Shown here: positions 1 through 8,474 of the stretch, one piece after another
Layout: each line of letters starts with the position of its first letter
How positions within the stretch are numbered: the stretch's first letter is position 1
Assembly: GCA_016874935.1 (NCBI GenBank)
Contig: VGSS01000012.1
Coordinates: forward strand, 1 to 40,696
Source: Deltaproteobacteria bacterium
Lineage (GTDB): Bacteria > Desulfobacterota > BSN033 > UBA1163
Length of the DNA stretch: 40,696 nt
Direction: 5' to 3'
The notes under the pieces: model-generated
Databases searched by the model: none
What the model saw: only the letters and a program-made list of their open reading frames with translations
Told to the model about the DNA's origin: nothing
Translations under genes and position numbers: made by a program

Positions 1-2
1 TC

Positions 3-416
3 CTCTGGGCCCTCTTCCTCACCGGAAACACCTTGAGCATGGTCTCCTTCATGGGGATTATCATGATGGTCGGGATCGTTGTGAACAATGCAATCCTCCT
101 GGTGGATTTCATCAACCGGCTCCGGAAGGTGGAAGGGGTTCCGTTAAAGGAAGCGATCATCCGTGGGGGACGGGTTCGCCTCAGACCTATTCTGATGACC
201 TCGTTTACGACGATCTTAGGGCTGACTCCCATGGCTCTCGGGTTGGGGGAAGGGGCTGAAGCATATATTGCTCTGGCCATCGCTGTGATCGGCGGCCTCT
301 TGGTCTCCATGTTCCTCACGCTGGTCTTCATTCCAACACTCTATCTGATCGTGGAGGAGTGGAGAGAACGGAAAAAAGGGTTCCAGGGGTCCAGGGGCCA
401 AGGGGTCGAGGTGTAA
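3..416 (+). CDS. RND-family efflux transporter, C-terminal end (partial)
   Basis: This is the last part of a resistance-nodulation-division inner-membrane pump that uses proton flux to export drugs, metals or lipophilic compounds. The gene runs in from the left edge, so no start is visible; the listed ATG at 33 is internal. The visible part has the motif NAILLVDF and the stretch LRPILMTSFTTILGLTPMAL, followed by two hydrophobic helices and a short cytoplasmic tail, which is the usual end of AcrB/MexB/HAE1 proteins. The last residues (FQGSRGQGVEV) are encoded by one arm of an inverted repeat that continues past the stop, so the tail looks added or altered. Substrate cannot be told from this fragment. 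Family assignment is firm. Confidence 0.9.
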   Translation, partial: LWALFLTGNTLSMVSFMGIIMMVGIVVNNAILLVDFINRLRKVEGVPLKEAIIRGGRVRLRPILMTSFTTILGLTPMALGLGEGAEAYIALAIAVIGGLLVSMFLTLVFIPTLYLIVEEWRERKKGFQGSRGQGVEV

Positions 417-485
417 AACAGTTAAAGAAAATTTCTTTTTTGTATTTGCACTTGAACCCTCGAACCCATGAACCCTTGACCCCTG
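384..485. repeat. Imperfect inverted repeat across the RND gene 3' end
   Basis: The left arm (about 384-413, caggggtccaggggccaagg and on) is matched in reverse complement by 451-485 (ending aacccttgacccctg). The left arm lies inside the coding end of the RND gene. It could act as a terminator-like hairpin, but no U-tract follows directly. Confidence 0.55.
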
Positions 486-494
486 TTTTATCTT

Positions 495-1559
495 ATGATT
501 CAACGTCGAAAAACCCGTCAGATTTGCATTGGCTCCGTTAAGATCGGAGGAGATGCCCCCATCCCTGTTCAGTCGATGACGAACACCGATACGCGGGATG
601 TCCAAAAGACAGTCAATCAGATACGGCGCCTTGAAGAAGCGGGTTGCGAAATCATCCGTGTGGCTGTTGTGGATGAGGAAGCAGCTCGGGCCATCGCCCA
701 GATTAAAAAGAGAATTAAAATTCCGCTGATTGCGGATATCCATTTTAACTACCGACTGGCTTTGAGGTCAATGGAATATGGAGCGGACGGACTCCGGATC
801 AACCCGGGAAATATCGGTGGAAGGCAACGCCTGAAACGGATCATCAACGAGGCGAAGCGTCGCTCCGTGCCCATCCGCATCGGAGTCAACGCCGGCTCCC
901 TCGAGAAAGACCTTCTAAAACGCTTCCATGGCCCCACCCCGGAGGCGATGGTGTTGAGCGCACTGCGAACCATTGAATACGCGGAGGACCTCGATTTTCA
1001 TCTCATCAAAGTCTCGTTGAAGGCATCCGACGTCCCGAAAACAGTGGAAGCCTACCGTCTCTTTTCGAAGAGATCGGACTACCCCATTCACGTTGGAATC
1101 ACGGAAGCAGGGAAGGGTTCAGGGGCAATCGTGAAATCATCTATCGGGATTGGACTCCTTCTGAGCGAGGGCATCGGAGATACGATCCGGGTCTCTTTGA
1201 CCGGCGATCCCATTGATGAGGTCCGTGTCGGATATGAGATATTGAGGGCCCTGAAGATTCGAGAGAGAGGGGTTAATATCATCTCCTGCCCGACCTGCGG
1301 ACGGTGCGAAATTGGTCTTCCCCGTCTGGTGGAAAAGGTGGAGAAGGAAGTTAAAAAAATAACTGTGCCCATGACCATTGCCATCATGGGGTGCGTAGTG
1401 AATGGTCCGGGTGAGGCCAAAGAGGCCGATATCGGCATTGCCGGCGGAAAAGGGGTTGGGATTCTCTTTAAAAAAGGGAAAATTGTAAAGAAGGTTAAAG
1501 AAGCAGAGTTCGTGCCGGTTCTTCTAAAAGAAATCCGTCAAATGGCAAGGGATCTATGA
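495..1559 (+). CDS. ispG: 4-hydroxy-3-methylbut-2-en-1-yl diphosphate synthase
   Basis: IspG (GcpE) is a cytoplasmic [4Fe-4S] enzyme of the MEP isoprenoid pathway that reduces ME-cPP to HMBPP. The 354-residue protein has the expected N-terminal TIM barrel (QSMTNTDT near 27-34, ADIHF near 80) and a C-terminal Fe-S domain. The three cluster cysteines are visible at 265 and 268 (SCPTCGRCEIGL) and 300 (GCVVNGPGEA), with the conserved Glu at 307. Length matches the short bacterial form. ATG 495 gives the normal family start (RRKTRQ), although no clear Shine-Dalgarno sequence is seen. It sits alone between a repeat hairpin and a convergent gene; ispE of the same pathway lies at 36318. Confidence 0.97.
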   Translation: MIQRRKTRQICIGSVKIGGDAPIPVQSMTNTDTRDVQKTVNQIRRLEEAGCEIIRVAVVDEEAARAIAQIKKRIKIPLIADIHFNYRLALRSMEYGADGLRINPGNIGGRQRLKRIINEAKRRSVPIRIGVNAGSLEKDLLKRFHGPTPEAMVLSALRTIEYAEDLDFHLIKVSLKASDVPKTVEAYRLFSKRSDYPIHVGITEAGKGSGAIVKSSIGIGLLLSEGIGDTIRVSLTGDPIDEVRVGYEILRALKIRERGVNIISCPTCGRCEIGLPRLVEKVEKEVKKITVPMTIAIMGCVVNGPGEAKEADIGIAGGKGVGILFKKGKIVKKVKEAEFVPVLLKEIRQMARDL

Positions 1560-1623
1560 TGAGCGGCGGACGATGGATGAAGGACGACAGACGATAGAAA
1601 ACATCCAGTTCATCGTTTAACGT

Positions 1624-2214
1624 TTACCTTTCATTGTTGATTCGGAGTTTCTTCCAGACATAATAAATCCGGTGCAGAACCGTGAAGTGGGTGAGGATGG
1701 CGAGAATCCAGAGGATCGGTTCCATCCAGTTGAAAAGGGTTCCCAGAGCAAGAAGGATGATCCTCTCGGCCCGCTCCATCAATCCGACATGGCAAGGGAT
1801 TTGGAGGGATTCTGCTTTTGCACGGACATAAGGAATCAGGGCTACTCCCAGGACGACTACAAAGGTGAGAATGACCAGAGAGGGGTTTTCCGTTTTAAGA
1901 TAAAAGATGGCTATAGCCATCAGCAGAATCAGATCCGAATATCTATCCATCACCGAGTCGAAGAAACTTCCGAAGATCGTCGATTTCCCCAAATTCCTTG
2001 CAATGACCCCGTCCAGTAGATCGAAAAGACCCGAAAGGATAATTGCCAGGCCTGCCGAGAGCCAGAACCCTTTCAGGATCAACCATGAAGCGAGCAGGGT
2101 TGAGAAGAATCCAAGCAGGGTGAAGAGATTGGGGTTGCCCCATTCCCCGAAGATTTTTTTAAAGGGAGGATAGAGATAGGAATCAAGGCGGTGTCCGAGT
2201 TTATCGCTGAGCAT
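1624..2214 (-). CDS. CDP-alcohol phosphatidyltransferase family protein
   Basis: This is an integral membrane enzyme expected to transfer a phosphatidyl or similar group from a CDP-linked donor to an alcohol, as in phosphatidylglycerophosphate or phosphatidylinositol-phosphate synthesis. The family signature DG-x2-AR-x8-G-x3-D-x3-D is complete (LLDGVIAR then GSFFDSVMDRYSD, about residues 67-95). About five or six hydrophobic helices are visible over 196 residues, the usual family length. The minus-strand ATG at 2214 gives a normal N-terminus (MLSDKLGHRLDSYLYPP). It converges on ispG. The acceptor alcohol cannot be told; a PgsA-like or archaetidylinositol-phosphate-synthase-like role is possible. 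Confidence 0.9.
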   Translation of the reverse strand: MLSDKLGHRLDSYLYPPFKKIFGEWGNPNLFTLLGFFSTLLASWLILKGFWLSAGLAIILSGLFDLLDGVIARNLGKSTIFGSFFDSVMDRYSDLILLMAIAIFYLKTENPSLVILTFVVVLGVALIPYVRAKAESLQIPCHVGLMERAERIILLALGTLFNWMEPILWILAILTHFTVLHRIYYVWKKLRINNER

Positions 2215-2633
2215 AATTTGGCAATCAGATTGTAAGCCCTTAATTAGAGTCTGTCCATAAACTAATGGTTCCTAAAAAGGTCGTCATTCCGGCGAAAGCC
2301 GGAATCCAGTTCTTTCAAGGTTTTCTGGATGCCGGATCAAGTCCGGCATGACGTAAAAAGGACATTTATAAACAGGCACTAATTATAGGTTCAAATAGTC
2401 TGTAGCATACTAGTATAAAGGTACTTTTCCCCCTCTTTGGAAAAGAGGGGGGAGAGGAGATTTTCCAAATATATTTTTAAAATCCCCCTCTATCCCCCTT
2501 TGCCAAAGGGGGATAAAAAGCTATATCTAAAAGGTCAAATGAGATTAACATTTTCTATAGAAAAGTCAATTAGAGTGTGTTATATTTCAAACCCTACATT
2601 TCCAATGAATAAATTCAACCGGAGGTCATGTCT
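2215..2633. other. Intergenic region with REP-like repeats
   Basis: No gene is supported in these 419 bases. They hold a REP-like double hairpin (2283-2352) and two G/C-run palindromes (around 2430-2460 and 2484-2515, the latter of the type ccccctttgccaaaggggga). The listed ORF at 2437 reads through these repeats. No convincing promoter for purC was found. Confidence 0.7.
2283..2352. repeat. REP-like paired palindrome, GTCATTCC family, copy 1
   Basis: gtcattccggcgaaagccgg is followed by a spacer and then a second palindrome (gccggatcaagtccggc) ending in atgac. Related copies occur at 20738, 27242 and 34090. Confidence 0.8.
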
Positions 2634-3533
2634 ATGTCATCCCATGTCATTTCTCAAACGGAATTGAAATCCCTGACCCTGAAGGGGAGGGGAAAGGTAA
2701 GAGATATCTATGATCTTGGAGACAGGCTTTTGATCGTAGCCACCGACCGGATTTCCGCTTTCGATGTGGTGATGCCCAATCCCATTCCGGATAAGGGGAG
2801 GATTCTAACTCAACTCTCAAAATTCTGGTTTGATTTCACGGCGGAGATTGTTCCGAACCATATTATCTCCTTCCATACCAGGGATTTTCCAGAGGCCTGC
2901 CTTCCCTACAAGGAGATTCTGGAAGGACGGTCCATGCTGGTGGTCAAGACAAAAGTTCTTCCCGTTGAGTGTATTGTCAGAGGGTATCTTTCCGGCTCAG
3001 GCTGGGAGGATTATAAAAAGACAGGGGAGATCTGCGGGATTTCCCTTCCGAAAGGACTGTTGGAGTCCTCAAAGCTGGAGGAGCCTATTTTTACTCCCTC
3101 CACAAAAGCAGAGCAGGGGCTTCATGACGAGAACATCTCCTTTGAGGAGATGGCGAAGATCATCGGAAAGGACCTGGCTCGACAATTGAAATCCGTCTCC
3201 ATTGGCGTCTATCAAAAGGCCAGGGATTTTGCGGAAAAGAGGGGGATTCTGATCGCAGATACAAAGATGGAGTTCGGAATTAAGGATGGAAAACTGATCC
3301 TGATTGATGAACTTCTTACTCCTGACTCGTCCAGGTTCTGGCCCAAGGATGGCTACAAGGAAGGAGGTTCCCAGAAGAGTTTTGATAAGCAGTACCTGAG
3401 AGATTACCTCCTCTCCATCAAATGGAATAAGACGCCTCCTGCTCCTGAATTGCCTGAGGAGATCATTCAAAAGACAGGAGAGAAATATTTGGAAGCCTAC
3501 GAGAGACTGATCGGGAAGCCTTTAGGGGAATGA
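2634..3533 (+). CDS. purC: Phosphoribosylaminoimidazole-succinocarboxamide synthase
   Basis: PurC joins CAIR and aspartate in an ATP-dependent step of de novo purine synthesis in the cytoplasm. The N-terminus shows the ATP-binding signature [10 protein letters not shown] and the motif [27 protein letters not shown] and the C-terminal [14 protein letters not shown] are also family signatures. I chose ATG 2634 because the GGAGG at 2621-2625 lies 8 bases upstream; the track's ATG at 2628 would leave only 2. About 299 residues places it in the longer SAICAR synthase class. The PAC2 gene follows after 6 bases, so the two are probably cotranscribed. Confidence 0.97.
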   Translation: MSSHVISQTELKSLTLKGRGKVRDIYDLGDRLLIVATDRISAFDVVMPNPIPDKGRILTQLSKFWFDFTAEIVPNHIISFHTRDFPEACLPYKEILEGRSMLVVKTKVLPVECIVRGYLSGSGWEDYKKTGEICGISLPKGLLESSKLEEPIFTPSTKAEQGLHDENISFEEMAKIIGKDLARQLKSVSIGVYQKARDFAEKRGILIADTKMEFGIKDGKLILIDELLTPDSSRFWPKDGYKEGGSQKSFDKQYLRDYLLSIKWNKTPPAPELPEEIIQKTGEKYLEAYERLIGKPLGE

Positions 3534-3539
3534 CAGCCA

Positions 3540-4427
3540 ATGGATGAAATCATTTACCATGAAATCCCATCCTTAAACCAACCCTATCTGATTGCCGGAT
3601 TCGAGGGGTGGCCGAATGCGGCCGAGGTCTCATCTTTTTCCCTTCAGCATCTGGTTGAAACCCTGAAGGCGAAAAGGTTTGCCTCCATTCCGATGGAGAA
3701 TCTTTATGAGATGTCCTCCAATCGTCCCGCGGCCATCATCAAGGATGGAAGATTGATGGAATTAAATTTTCCGGGCAACCATTTTTACTATTCGAAAGAC
3801 CCGTCAGGGAAAGACCTGATCCTTTTTTCCGGGATTGAACCCCATCTTGGCTGGGACATCTTCACAGACCTCTTTCTCGATCTCGCTCAGAGATTCGCAG
3901 TCCATCAACTCTTCACCCTAGGCGGAACCTACGACTATATCCCCCATACCCGTCCCACCGTGGTCAGCGCGGTTTTCAACCAGGAAGGTTTAAAAGACGA
4001 GATCATCGAAGCCGGACTCAACCTGACCGAATATGTTGGTCCCATCAGCATCCACACCTTTCTTCTTGAGGCCGCAGGAAAGAGGGGATTAAAGGCGGTC
4101 AGCCTCTGGGGCCATACCCCCCAGTATCTCCAGGCAAGGAACATCAAGGTCGTCTATGGCGTTCTGAAGAAATTGAACGATTTAATGAGGACAGAGATGG
4201 ACCTCTCAATGCTTGAAAGCGCCAGCGACTATTTCGACCAGCAGGTGAACGAACTCGTCAACCAGGATCCCAAGCTCCGGGAGATGATCAGCAATCTGGA
4301 GGAGGCTTATCAAAAGTCCGGAAGACCGTCTCCCTTCGGAAAGAGGGAAGAATCAAAAGAGGATAAGGTCGTCTACATTCAAGCCTTTCTAAAGAGACAG
4401 GAGGATGAGGAGAAGAAAGAGAATTGA
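3540..4427 (+). CDS. PAC2 family protein
   Basis: This is a 295-residue soluble protein of the PAC2 (proteasome assembly chaperone 2-like) family, found in archaea and many bacteria that lack proteasomes; its bacterial function is not established. Family features are the N-terminal PYLIAGFEGWPNAAEVSS, a central FTLGGTYDYIPHTRPT-type loop, and the later SLWGHTPQYLQ segment. The last roughly 60 residues are charged and probably helical (SNLEEAYQKSG, then KRQEDEEKKEN). It starts 6 bases after purC, so a shared operon is likely, but that does not show a purine role. Family assignment is good; function unknown. Confidence 0.85.
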   Translation: MDEIIYHEIPSLNQPYLIAGFEGWPNAAEVSSFSLQHLVETLKAKRFASIPMENLYEMSSNRPAAIIKDGRLMELNFPGNHFYYSKDPSGKDLILFSGIEPHLGWDIFTDLFLDLAQRFAVHQLFTLGGTYDYIPHTRPTVVSAVFNQEGLKDEIIEAGLNLTEYVGPISIHTFLLEAAGKRGLKAVSLWGHTPQYLQARNIKVVYGVLKKLNDLMRTEMDLSMLESASDYFDQQVNELVNQDPKLREMISNLEEAYQKSGRPSPFGKREESKEDKVVYIQAFLKRQEDEEKKEN

Positions 4428-4515
4428 CCGAAATCTTCCGTCCATCCCGTCTTTGCGATCCCGCCGAAAGCCGAATCTCCCATCCATAGAAGAAAACGAT
4501 TACGGAAGCGAGTAG

Positions 4516-5535
4516 ATGAAAAAAGTAAGACTGGGCAGGACGAATCTTTATATCACCCGATTGGGATGGGGAGGGATACCTATTCAGCGGGTCAGCGAGG
4601 ATGAGGCGGTATCGGTCATCCGGGCGGTAGTGGATATGGGAGTGGACCTCCTGGATACCGCTCGCGGTTATACAAACAGTGAGTCGAGGATCGGATTGGC
4701 TCTTCAAACAACCGATCGAGAGGTCATTCTTTCATCAAAATCTCAGGTGCGTACGGATCGGATAGAGGATGAAGTCCGCATCAGCCTGAGAGAGATGAAA
4801 GCGAAGAAAATTCATCTTTACCACCTTCACAACATCTCTCGTCCGGAGGAATATGAAAAAGTGATGGGTCCGGGTGGAGCCTACGAAGGATTGATGCGCA
4901 TGCGGGATGAAGGCAGGATCAATTTCATCGGCATCACGAGTCATAGCCTTGATGTTTTGAAAAGGGCGGTTGAGGATGACCATTTTGACGTGATCATGCC
5001 TTGTTATAGCTTTCTTGAACCTGATGCTGACAGGAAAGTTTTTCCTCTGGCCAGGGCGAAAGATATCGGGGTGATTTCGATGAAACCTTTTTCGGGCGGG
5101 GTGATTGAGGAGCCAGGCCCAGCCCTGAGGTTCGTTCTCGCCCAACCGGATATCGTTCCGATTCCGGGATCGGAAACCCTTGAAAAGGCAAGAGCCAACT
5201 GGAAGATTTTTACTCAAGACCATTCCCTTACCCAGGAAGACCGGAGCTATATCGAAACCCTGAGGGGTGAGTTGGATCACCAGTTCTGCCGAAGATGTGA
5301 TTACTGCCAGCCCTGTCCGGAGAAGATCAGCATTCAGCACATTATGGGACTGAGATATATCGTCAAGCGATTTGGGCGTAGCGCTGAAGAACTCGATTGG
5401 TTTCACTCCCTCATCGAGAAGGCACGTCACTGCACCGAATGCGGGGATTGTTCAGCGCGTTGCCCTTATCAGTTGCCCATCCCTGAACTGATCAAAAATA
5501 ATTTAGCCTGGTATGATGGTCTGGGGAAAAAGTAA
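4516..5535 (+). CDS. Aldo/keto reductase with C-terminal ferredoxin-type cysteine motifs
   Basis: The N-terminal two thirds is an aldo/keto reductase barrel: RLGWGGIPIQR, then DLLDTARGY with the catalytic Asp and Tyr, a Lys in SSKSQ and a His in HLHNISRP form the usual tetrad. The last 90 residues add two four-cysteine motifs, CRRCDYCQPCP and CTECGDCSARCP, the second being a classic [4Fe-4S] motif. This architecture is common in anaerobes and suggests an oxidoreductase that can exchange electrons with an Fe-S carrier; the substrate is unknown. The 339-residue length is normal. The gene lies 88 bases after the PAC2 gene on the same strand. Confidence 0.92.
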   Translation: MKKVRLGRTNLYITRLGWGGIPIQRVSEDEAVSVIRAVVDMGVDLLDTARGYTNSESRIGLALQTTDREVILSSKSQVRTDRIEDEVRISLREMKAKKIHLYHLHNISRPEEYEKVMGPGGAYEGLMRMRDEGRINFIGITSHSLDVLKRAVEDDHFDVIMPCYSFLEPDADRKVFPLARAKDIGVISMKPFSGGVIEEPGPALRFVLAQPDIVPIPGSETLEKARANWKIFTQDHSLTQEDRSYIETLRGELDHQFCRRCDYCQPCPEKISIQHIMGLRYIVKRFGRSAEELDWFHSLIEKARHCTECGDCSARCPYQLPIPELIKNNLAWYDGLGKK

Positions 5536-5563
5536 CCTTATTATCTTCGTCTTCCCTGGAGGG

Positions 5564-5602
5564 CTGATCTTTACTCATAAGTGGAGTCGCTGGACACAAG
5601 GG
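5564..5602. repeat. ctgatctttaccc dispersed repeat, copy 1
   Basis: ctgatctttactcataagtg is followed by gctggacacaagg. Better conserved copies lie at 10225 and 20638. Confidence 0.7.
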
Positions 5603-5694
5603 ACTCCCCGACAGTTCCCCCTGCCCCCCACCTGACCTCCCCCTTGAAAGGGGAGGAATTACGTGAAGCGCGTGAGGCTAACCCTCCCCTTGAA

Positions 5695-5924
5695 GGGACT
5701 GTGTCGTAATATGAAAAAACCCCATTTTTGAAAAGGGGGAGAGGCGGTCGGGTGGAAAAGGTTTAGGGCGGTTACCTTTAGCCGTTCGGATTCAGGCGTG
5801 CCAAGCATATGAAAACATTTGATTTTATACAAGTGACAATTTCCCATCATCTAAAAGACCCGCATCCTAAAACTTTGGAACCTGACTGCCTCTCCCCCTT
5901 TGCTCGCGATTGCGACACAGTCTC
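5695..5924. repeat. Inverted-repeat element, gactgtgtcgtaat ends, copy 1
   Basis: gggactgtgtcgtaat (5695-5710) is matched by attgcgacacagtctc (5909-5924) in inverted orientation, with 14 of 16 bases agreeing. The flanking C-rich and G-rich runs extend the pairing. The roughly 200-base interior differs from the copy at 9115. Confidence 0.6.
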
Positions 5925-5978
5925 TTCAGGGGGAGGTCAGGGGTGGGGGTGGGGTATGCCAAAACCTCAGGGGAGGAA

Positions 5979-7259
5979 TTAAAGGGGTTTGCCCAGCAGA
6001 TAGGAAAGCTCTTTCAGGCTCCTCAATATCCGTTTCGGTTTTTTTTGTGAGAGTTCCTTCCGGGTGTGAAATCCTGTGGGAAGGGCATAGACATCGACCC
6101 CCGCCTCCTTTCCCGTCTCGATATCGGTCAGGGTATCTCCTACAAAAACTACCTCCTCGGCTGGAAGTTCCATATCCTTTAGAGAGACGTGAATCATATC
6201 CGGAAAGGGTTTGTTTCGGGGGACATCTCCAGCGCCTATTACTGATTTGAAATAGGAGGACACACCGAGATGGTTGAGGGCCAGCCTTGAAAAACGTCCG
6301 AATTTATTTGAGGCCACACCAAGGATGATCCCACGAGTGTATAGCGTTTCAAGAACCTCCTTTGCGCCATCGAGAAAATGGGTATGGTAAAGATAAACCT
6401 CCTCATATCTCTTTCGCATAACGGGAATATTCTTTTGAGTCTCCTCCGGAGAGAAGAACTGATGGAGCGTTGACTCCAAATCCGCTTTCAAATAGCGATT
6501 CAGTTCGCCGTAGGGAAAGATCTCTCTTCCAGCTTGTTGAAACACCTCCTTCAAACCCAGATAAATCGCCTCATAGGCTTCGATCAGGGTTCCGTCCAAA
6601 TCGAAAATGATCCCCCGGATTCGTTTCTTCAGGTCTTTGAGAATGTCGCTGAAGTTCTGAAAGAAATGGCAGGTGATGTCCTGATCGATGCAGTAAGGGT
6701 AGAGGGAATCTTTGGCAAAGGCGAGATCCGATTCACGGGCCGCACACCTGTCGGAGAAACCATTTCCGACAAAGAAGATCCTTTCATATTCTTTACGGTG
6801 ATTCCGAACAATCTGCTTTTTGCAGGTTCCGCAAAGACCACACTCCTCGCTGACGTAGGGAAAGAAAATATCTGTTCCTCCATCAGCGCGTAAATGGGTC
6901 GTATTGGAATAAAAAGGAATTCCGGAGAGTTGGTGGGCGTCAAGGATGGTCCGGATATAGAAATCGAGGCCGTCGCTCACAATCTTTACATCGATATCGT
7001 TTTCGAGGCAATACTGATAGAAAGGTTTGAAGTGAGGGTCGATCTGCGAATGTTCCCTGGTGAAACGGAGGACGGATTCTTTGTCACCCTTTAAAATCTT
7101 TGCAATACGAGCATAGGCTTCCCTCGATCCGATTTTGCCCTCGCAAAAGTCCCGATCGATTGACTCCCAGTCTCCGGAGCTAAACCGATTGAGCAGGACA
7201 TAACCCATATCCCTGATGCTGATCGTTCCATCAAAATCACAGAGGATGAGTTTTCTCAT
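5979..7259 (-). CDS. Tandem HAD phosphatase fusion (MtnX-like + phosphoglycolate phosphatase-like)
   Basis: Two HAD-superfamily phosphatase domains are joined in one 426-residue chain. The first (about 1-215) has LCDFDGTIS, VKIVSDGLDFY and FVGNGFSDRCAA, plus a CGLCGTCK cysteine patch as in MtnX/SerB-like enzymes. The second (about 216-426) has GIIFDLDGTLIEA, GVASNKFGRFS, a Lys in RNKPFPD and VFVGDTLTDIETGKEAG, typical of Gph/PpaX-type hydrolases. All four HAD motifs are present in both, so both could be active. I place the start at ATG 7259 (MRKLILCDFDGT); the track's longer start lies in a tandem 7-mer repeat. The MtnX-like half fits methionine salvage with mtnP at 9307, but this is inference. 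Confidence 0.88.
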   Translation of the reverse strand: MRKLILCDFDGTISIRDMGYVLLNRFSSGDWESIDRDFCEGKIGSREAYARIAKILKGDKESVLRFTREHSQIDPHFKPFYQYCLENDIDVKIVSDGLDFYIRTILDAHQLSGIPFYSNTTHLRADGGTDIFFPYVSEECGLCGTCKKQIVRNHRKEYERIFFVGNGFSDRCAARESDLAFAKDSLYPYCIDQDITCHFFQNFSDILKDLKKRIRGIIFDLDGTLIEAYEAIYLGLKEVFQQAGREIFPYGELNRYLKADLESTLHQFFSPEETQKNIPVMRKRYEEVYLYHTHFLDGAKEVLETLYTRGIILGVASNKFGRFSRLALNHLGVSSYFKSVIGAGDVPRNKPFPDMIHVSLKDMELPAEEVVFVGDTLTDIETGKEAGVDVYALPTGFHTRKELSQKKPKRILRSLKELSYLLGKPL

Positions 7260-7276
7260 AAAATAGGGTTTCAATC

Positions 7277-7306
7277 CGCAATCTGCAATCTGCAATCTGC
7301 AATCTG
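7277..7306. repeat. Tandem 7-mer repeat gcaatct
   Basis: The word gcaatct is repeated four times head to tail between coaD and the double-HAD gene. It creates a false N-terminal extension (MQIADCG) in the ORF track. Confidence 0.85.
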
Positions 7307-7314
7307 AAATTAGA

Positions 7315-7866
7315 TTAGTCCTCCCAGCCGATCAGTCGCTTTTTGGAAACCGGCAGTTTAAACTTCTCTTTTAACCGCCTGGCGACGAGGTCCGGAACCA
7401 GCCCTTCCACTGTTCCGCCCAGTTTGGCCACCTGTTTGATCGTGCGGGAGGAGACGAAGAAGTAATCCTTGCTGGTCATCATGAAGAGAGTATCCAGATG
7501 GGCGCTGAGGCTTCGGTTCATGGAGGCCATATGAAATTCATATTCGAAATCAGAAGTTGCCCGGAGTCCCCTTAAAAGCACCTTGGCATTGGTTTTTTCG
7601 ATATAGGTGACGAGAAGCCCCTTAAAACTATCGACGATGAGATCGGGGTTGTCTTTAAAGATCATTTTCGCCATCTCCACCCGCTCCTCCACCGTAAAGA
7701 GAGATTTTTTTTCTGCATCCTGGGCGATGGCGAGGATCACCTTATCAAAAATCTCGAGGGCCCTCTCCACAATATCGATATGACCGTAGGTGAGTGGATC
7801 AAAAGCGCCGGGGTAAATCGCAACCTTTCCCATATCAATTTTGTCTCCTTTCATCTTCTTTGCCAT
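7315..7866 (-). CDS. coaD: Phosphopantetheine adenylyltransferase
   Basis: CoaD transfers AMP from ATP to 4'-phosphopantetheine in coenzyme A synthesis, in the cytoplasm. The nucleotidyltransferase motif (AIYPGAFDPLTYGHIDIV) and the C-terminal SSRTIKQVA motif are present. The start is uncertain. ATG 7866 (MAKKMKGD) has a strong AGGAGGG site 8 bases upstream and lies one base after the rsmD stop. ATG 7833 (MGKVAIYPG) is where most family members begin and has a weaker AAGGAG. The track's start at 7923 lies inside rsmD and is too long. Coupling to rsmD is a common arrangement in bacteria. Confidence 0.96.
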   Translation of the reverse strand: MAKKMKGDKIDMGKVAIYPGAFDPLTYGHIDIVERALEIFDKVILAIAQDAEKKSLFTVEERVEMAKMIFKDNPDLIVDSFKGLLVTYIEKTNAKVLLRGLRATSDFEYEFHMASMNRSLSAHLDTLFMMTSKDYFFVSSRTIKQVAKLGGTVEGLVPDLVARRLKEKFKLPVSKKRLIGWED

Positions 7867-7867
7867 C

Positions 7868-8440
7868 TCATTTACCCTCCTTCGAAGCACCGCCTGCCTG
7901 TAAGATGGAAATGATTGTGTCACCGATCATCCTCTGCTTGATGACGGCCCACCTTCCGGTCTTTTGAGGCAGGGGTTCACGGCGACCATGCTCGATCACC
8001 AGGACCGAACCTTCATGATAAATGTTATGGTTATTCAGTTTCACCAGAGTTCGTTGAATCCATCCCTTCTCATAAGGTGGATCCATCAGGATTAAATCAA
8101 AGGATTCCTCCCTTGCCTCAAGAATACCGATGGCACGGTTCACCTCTTTTGGAATGATTTCAACCTGTTCGGAAAAGCTGCATTGGAGAAGGTTTTTCTG
8201 AATCATTCTTATGGCTTCCCTTGCTCTCTCAACGAAGATGGTTTTTTTCGCCCCACGGCTCAGGGCTTCAATGCCCAGATTCCCTGTGCCTGCAAAGAGA
8301 TCCAGAACAACCTTCCCTTCCACTTCGCTCCCCAGAATGTTGAAGATCGATTCTTTAACCCGGTCAGAAGTCGGACGAAGGGCGTGACCCCTGGGGGTTG
8401 CCAATCTCCTGCCTCTTGATATTCCGCTGATGATCCGCAT
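7868..8440 (-). CDS. rsmD: 16S rRNA (guanine(966)-N2)-methyltransferase
   Basis: RsmD methylates G966 of 16S rRNA with S-adenosylmethionine during 30S assembly. The 190-residue protein has the SAM-binding motif VLDLFAGTGNLGIEALSRGA, the catalytic DPPY motif (LILMDPPYEKG) and the family start RIISGISRGRRLATPRG. Length is normal. It lies directly upstream of coaD; its TGA is separated by one base from the coaD ATG at 7866, so translation is probably coupled. On the other side it faces a repeat-rich spacer before the Mut7-C gene. Confidence 0.97.
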   Translation of the reverse strand: MRIISGISRGRRLATPRGHALRPTSDRVKESIFNILGSEVEGKVVLDLFAGTGNLGIEALSRGAKKTIFVERAREAIRMIQKNLLQCSFSEQVEIIPKEVNRAIGILEAREESFDLILMDPPYEKGWIQRTLVKLNNHNIYHEGSVLVIEHGRREPLPQKTGRWAVIKQRMIGDTIISILQAGGASKEGK

Positions 8441-8474
8441 CCTTTAAAAATTCGAAATCCGAAATATTAGTTGG

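Larger units (their letters stand above)
5536..5978. other. Intergenic region packed with dispersed repeats
   Basis: There is no supported gene. The region holds copy 1 of the ctgatctttaccc repeat (5564-5602), a palindrome of the cctcccccttgaaaggggagg type (around 5633-5657) and a pair of inverted gactgtgtcgtaat ends (5695-5710 and 5909-5924). Both listed ORFs here are made of repeat sequence. Confidence 0.7.

Noticed and set aside
2437-2667. 76-aa ORF before purC
   Set aside because: It runs through intergenic palindromes and ends inside purC in another frame.
6534-6893. 119-aa plus-strand ORF
   Set aside because: Antisense shadow of the double-HAD gene.
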